Shown here piece by piece: positions 7,127 to 9,200 of a stretch of 9,200 bases of DNA. Numbering within the stretch: position 1 is the first letter of the stretch; each line of letters begins with the position of its first letter. A program made the translations under genes and the position numbers. Origin of the DNA: Omnitrophica WOR_2 bacterium RIFCSPHIGHO2_01_FULL_52_10 (GTDB lineage Bacteria; Omnitrophota; Gorgyraeia; Zapsychrales; Zapsychraceae); the NCBI GenBank assembly GCA_001805565.1, contig MHGM01000024.1, forward strand, positions 1 to 9,200, in the 5' to 3' direction. The notes under the pieces were generated by a model. It had not been told where the DNA came from, searched no databases, and worked only from the letters and a program-made list of their open reading frames with translations.

Positions 7127-8488
7127 ATGCGGACACAAACCATTCCGGCAGAGAAACGTGAATCTGATTTCGTCTCCGACTTCATCTTCGATGAACAATT
7201 CAGCGGCGCGTACGATCTCCTTGAAAATAATCCGTCGCCTGTTTTTGTGACCGGCAAGGCCGGCACGGGCAAGTCCACGCTCCTGCAATATTTCCGCGGA
7301 CACACTTCCAAAAATATCGTGGTGCTGGCGCCCACCGGCGTGGCCGCGGTCAACGTCCGCGGACAGACCATCCATTCTTTTTTCCTGTTCCGTCCCGACA
7401 TCACCCCGGAAGGGGTCCATTCCATCCGCCTGCGCAAAGCGCAAAAGACCCTTTACAAAAAACTCGACGCGGTCGTCATTGACGAGATCTCCATGGTGCG
7501 CTCCGACCTCCTTGATTGCGTGGACGCGTTCCTGCGCCGGCACGGCCCCGATGCCGGCGCGCCCTTCGGCGGCGTCCAGATGATCTTCTTCGGGGACCTT
7601 TACCAGTTGCCGCCGGTCATGACCCGGTTTGACCGCGACATTTTCAAAGACGTCTACGCCAGCCCGTATTTCTTCGACGCCGCGTCTTTTAAACAACTGA
7701 ATTTCCAGATCATCGAACTTCAGAAAATCTACCGCCAGAAAGACGAAGCGTTCATCCGGCTGCTCAATAACGTAAGGGACCGGTCGGTCAGCGTGACGGA
7801 CCTGGAGGTCTTGAACCGCCGGCTAAACCCGCGCTTCAACCCCGGCGACAAGGATTTCTACGTGTACTTGACGACGACCAACGCCCTGGCCGACCAGGTC
7901 AACCAGGACAGGCTCAAAGAACTGCCCGGAGAAAGCTCGCGTCTGGAAGGAAAGATTTCCGACGGATTTGACGTCAGATCGCTGCCCACGCATCAAAGAC
8001 TGGAGCTCAAAATGGGCGCGCAGGTGATGCTCCTCAATAATGACCCCGGCGGGAAATGGGTCAACGGCACAATCGGCAAGGTCTTCTCCACGGCCAAAGA
8101 TCACGAAACCACGGGCACGGTCCGCGTGGCGCTCTCCAGCGGCCTCGTTGTTGACGTGCCCCGGTTCACCTGGGAGGTGTTCCGCTTCTTTTACAACAAG
8201 GACACGGAACAGATCGACGCCGAGTCCGCCGGGTCGTTTTGCCAATATCCGCTCAAACTCGCCTGGGCCATCACCATCCATAAAAGCCAGGGGAAGACAT
8301 TTTCCAAAGTGGTCCTCGATATCGGCGGCGGAACCTTCGCGCCGGGGCAGATGTACGTGGCCTTGAGCCGCTGCACCGACCTGGAAGGCCTGGTGCTCAA
8401 AAAGCCGATCTTCAAGAGGCATATCCTGCTTGATGACAAGGTCGTCCGCTTTATGACCGAGCAATCCGTCAAAAGGGGCGCATTATAA
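7127..8488 (+). CDS. PIF1-like superfamily 1 DNA helicase
   Basis: The 453-residue product belongs to the PIF1/RecD-like branch of SF1B helicases, which move 5' to 3' on single-stranded DNA and resolve structures such as G-quadruplexes or R-loops. Motifs appear in order: Walker A G-K-A-G-T-G-K-S-T (43-51), Ia A-P-T-G-V-A-A (68-74) followed by the PIF1-typical G-Q-T-I-H-S-F-F (79-86), Walker B V-I-D-E-I-S-M (117-123), motif III G-D-L-Y-Q-L-P-P-V (156-164), Y-R-Q (202-204), the A-I-T-I-H-K-S-Q-G-K-T-F block (381-392) and Y-V-A-L-S-R (410-415). All catalytic motifs are present, so it should be active. It is a minimal form ending shortly after the last motif, without the extra C-terminal domain found on many bacterial homologues. 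It starts one base after the aldolase stop, implying translational coupling, and has only a weak ribosome site of its own. The link with sugar metabolism is probably positional only. Confidence 0.92.
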   Translation: MRTQTIPAEKRESDFVSDFIFDEQFSGAYDLLENNPSPVFVTGKAGTGKSTLLQYFRGHTSKNIVVLAPTGVAAVNVRGQTIHSFFLFRPDITPEGVHSIRLRKAQKTLYKKLDAVVIDEISMVRSDLLDCVDAFLRRHGPDAGAPFGGVQMIFFGDLYQLPPVMTRFDRDIFKDVYASPYFFDAASFKQLNFQIIELQKIYRQKDEAFIRLLNNVRDRSVSVTDLEVLNRRLNPRFNPGDKDFYVYLTTTNALADQVNQDRLKELPGESSRLEGKISDGFDVRSLPTHQRLELKMGAQVMLLNNDPGGKWVNGTIGKVFSTAKDHETTGTVRVALSSGLVVDVPRFTWEVFRFFYNKDTEQIDAESAGSFCQYPLKLAWAITIHKSQGKTFSKVVLDIGGGTFAPGQMYVALSRCTDLEGLVLKKPIFKRHILLDDKVVRFMTEQSVKRGAL

Positions 8489-8514
8489 ACATTTTTATAT
8501 AAAATTTTAATCCG
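8489..8514. other. AT-rich spacer after the helicase gene
   Basis: This stretch is almost purely A and T, in sharp contrast with its surroundings. It includes the self-complementary TTTTATATAAAA (8493-8504) and AAAATTTT (8501-8508). TAAAAT at 8500-8505 could serve as a -10 for purU, but no -35 is visible at a suitable distance (the bases there are GC-rich), so a promoter is only possible. No terminator with a T-run after a stem is formed. Confidence 0.35.
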
Positions 8515-8543
8515 GTAGGGGTGGGTTTTAAACCCACCCCTGC
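8515..8543. repeat. Perfect 12-bp inverted repeat before purU
   Basis: AGGGGTGGGTTT (8517-8528) and AAACCCACCCCT (8530-8541) are exact reverse complements around one central T. The stem can extend by a G-U (8516/8542) and a G-C pair (8515/8543). As RNA it would form a very stable GC-rich hairpin whose foot abuts the purU ribosome site AAAGGAG (8544-8550). No T-run follows on either strand, which argues against an intrinsic terminator. It resembles GC-rich intergenic palindromes that occur in many copies in some bacterial genomes, but copy number cannot be seen from one window. Confidence 0.8.
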
Positions 8544-8557
8544 AAAGGAGACATTCG

Positions 8558-9200
8558 ATGAACCACGCCATTCTGTTGATTTCCTGCCCGGACCGCAAAG
8601 GGATCACCGCGACCGTCACGAACTTTATTTACCAGCACGGCGGGAACATCCTGCATTCCGACCAGCATATCGACGAACAGACCAACACGTTCTTCATGCG
8701 CGTGGAATGGTCTCTCAAAGGCTTCGACATCCCGAAGGAGAGGATCGAGGGACACCTCCAGCCGATCGCCCAACGTTTTGGCATGAAATGGGAGTTGTGC
8801 TTTGCCGACCGGCCGCTGCGGGCGGCGATCTTCGTCTCAAAACATCTTCATTGCCTGTATGACCTTTTATACCGCAGAAAGGCCGGGCATTTTTCCTGTA
8901 CGATCCCGCTCATTGTCAGCAACCACCCCGATGCCAAACCGATCGCCCGGGAATTCCGCATCCCGTTTCACGTATTACCCATCACGCCAAAGAATAAAAA
9001 CGTCCAAGAGACCAAAGAACTTAAATTACTGGAGAAAGAAAAGATCGATTTTATTGTCCTGGCCCGTTATCATCAGATCTTAGGCGCGCGTTTCGTCAAC
9101 AAATACCGCCAGAAGATCATCAACATCCACCATTCGTTCCTGCCCGCCTTTGCGGGAAAAAGCCCGTACCGGCAGGCGCACCAAAAAGGCGTCAAGATCA
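8558..9200 (+). CDS. purU: Formyltetrahydrofolate deformylase, N-terminal part
   Basis: PurU hydrolyses 10-formyltetrahydrofolate to tetrahydrofolate and formate, balancing one-carbon pools and supplying formate for purine synthesis. The frame is open from ATG 8558 to the window edge (214 residues seen, against about 280 in the E. coli enzyme), so the end is cut by the window, not broken. An N-terminal ACT-type regulatory domain (about 1-80) opens with I-S-C-P-D-R-K-G-I-T-A and has H-G-G-N-I-L at 27-32. The formyltransferase-fold domain follows: S-N-H-P-D-A at 121-126, L-A-R-Y-H-Q-I-L at 168-175, and I-I-N-I-H-H-S-F-L-P-A-F at 187-198, which holds the conserved catalytic Asn189 and His191 region. 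These match recalled E. coli PurU closely and separate it from PurN, which lacks the ACT domain. AAAGGAG (8544-8550) lies seven bases before the ATG. The inverted repeat immediately upstream may influence its translation. Confidence 0.94.
   Translation, partial: MNHAILLISCPDRKGITATVTNFIYQHGGNILHSDQHIDEQTNTFFMRVEWSLKGFDIPKERIEGHLQPIAQRFGMKWELCFADRPLRAAIFVSKHLHCLYDLLYRRKAGHFSCTIPLIVSNHPDAKPIAREFRIPFHVLPITPKNKNVQETKELKLLEKEKIDFIVLARYHQILGARFVNKYRQKIINIHHSFLPAFAGKSPYRQAHQKGVKI

Noticed and set aside
7016..8464. - strand open frames opposite the helicase gene (226 and 213 codons)
   Set aside because: They overlap a helicase whose motifs are complete; the translated frames look like composition artefacts.
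8515..8550. Palindrome as a rho-independent terminator for the helicase gene
   Set aside because: No T-tract follows the stem on either strand; the bases after it are the purU ribosome site.
8521..9083. Two + strand open frames in other phases over the last gene
   Set aside because: The frame from ATG 8558 matches PurU throughout to the window end, so these are out-of-phase shadows. The first would also begin inside the palindrome.

Overview
The window is an ordinary-looking bacterial chromosome segment, GC-rich by eye and gene-dense, with every supported gene on the + strand. It holds eight protein-coding genes: the end of a leucyl aminopeptidase (pepA), an NfeD-type membrane serine protease, a slipin/stomatin-like SPFH protein, a class II fumarase (fumC), two PilZ-domain proteins, a fused class II aldolase/short-chain dehydrogenase (rhamnulose-1-phosphate aldolase family), a compact PIF1-like helicase, and the start of a formyltetrahydrofolate deformylase (purU). 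I see no rRNA, tRNA, CRISPR array, transposase or phage gene. The mix suggests a free-living, probably Gram-negative bacterium from an uncultivated lineage. Omnitrophota or a relative would fit the gene set and the GC-rich palindrome, but that placement is a low-confidence inference.

Layout. From 1 to 3989, pepA, nfeD, slipin and fumC follow one another with gaps of 6, 13 and 29 bases and look like one transcription unit. nfeD and slipin are a known functional pair: the NfeD protease cleaves the hydrophobic C-terminus of its stomatin partner. From 3990 to 4140 there is a 151-base gap with a sigma70-like promoter (TTGACG, 17 bases, TATCCT) and a leader predicted to fold into one long interrupted hairpin. 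It leads into a small PilZ-like protein whose second c-di-GMP motif is degenerate. A second promoter with a perfect TGn-TATAAT extended -10 (4598-4606) precedes a second PilZ protein with both canonical motifs. This promoter may also serve the aldolase/dehydrogenase (40-base gap) and the helicase (1-base gap). A 69-base spacer containing an AT-rich stretch and a perfect 12-bp inverted repeat separates the helicase from purU, which runs off the window end.

How the parts may work together. Most genes are housekeeping: peptide turnover, membrane protein quality control, the TCA cycle, sugar-phosphate cleavage and aldehyde oxidation, DNA unwinding, and one-carbon balance. The regulatory interest lies at 3990-5114, where two adjacent PilZ proteins differ in their predicted ability to bind c-di-GMP and the first has a structured mRNA leader. 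I did not find a clear novel multi-gene system. The best leads are the structured leader, the unequal PilZ pair, the charged insertion inside the NfeD protease domain, and the palindrome abutting the purU ribosome binding site.
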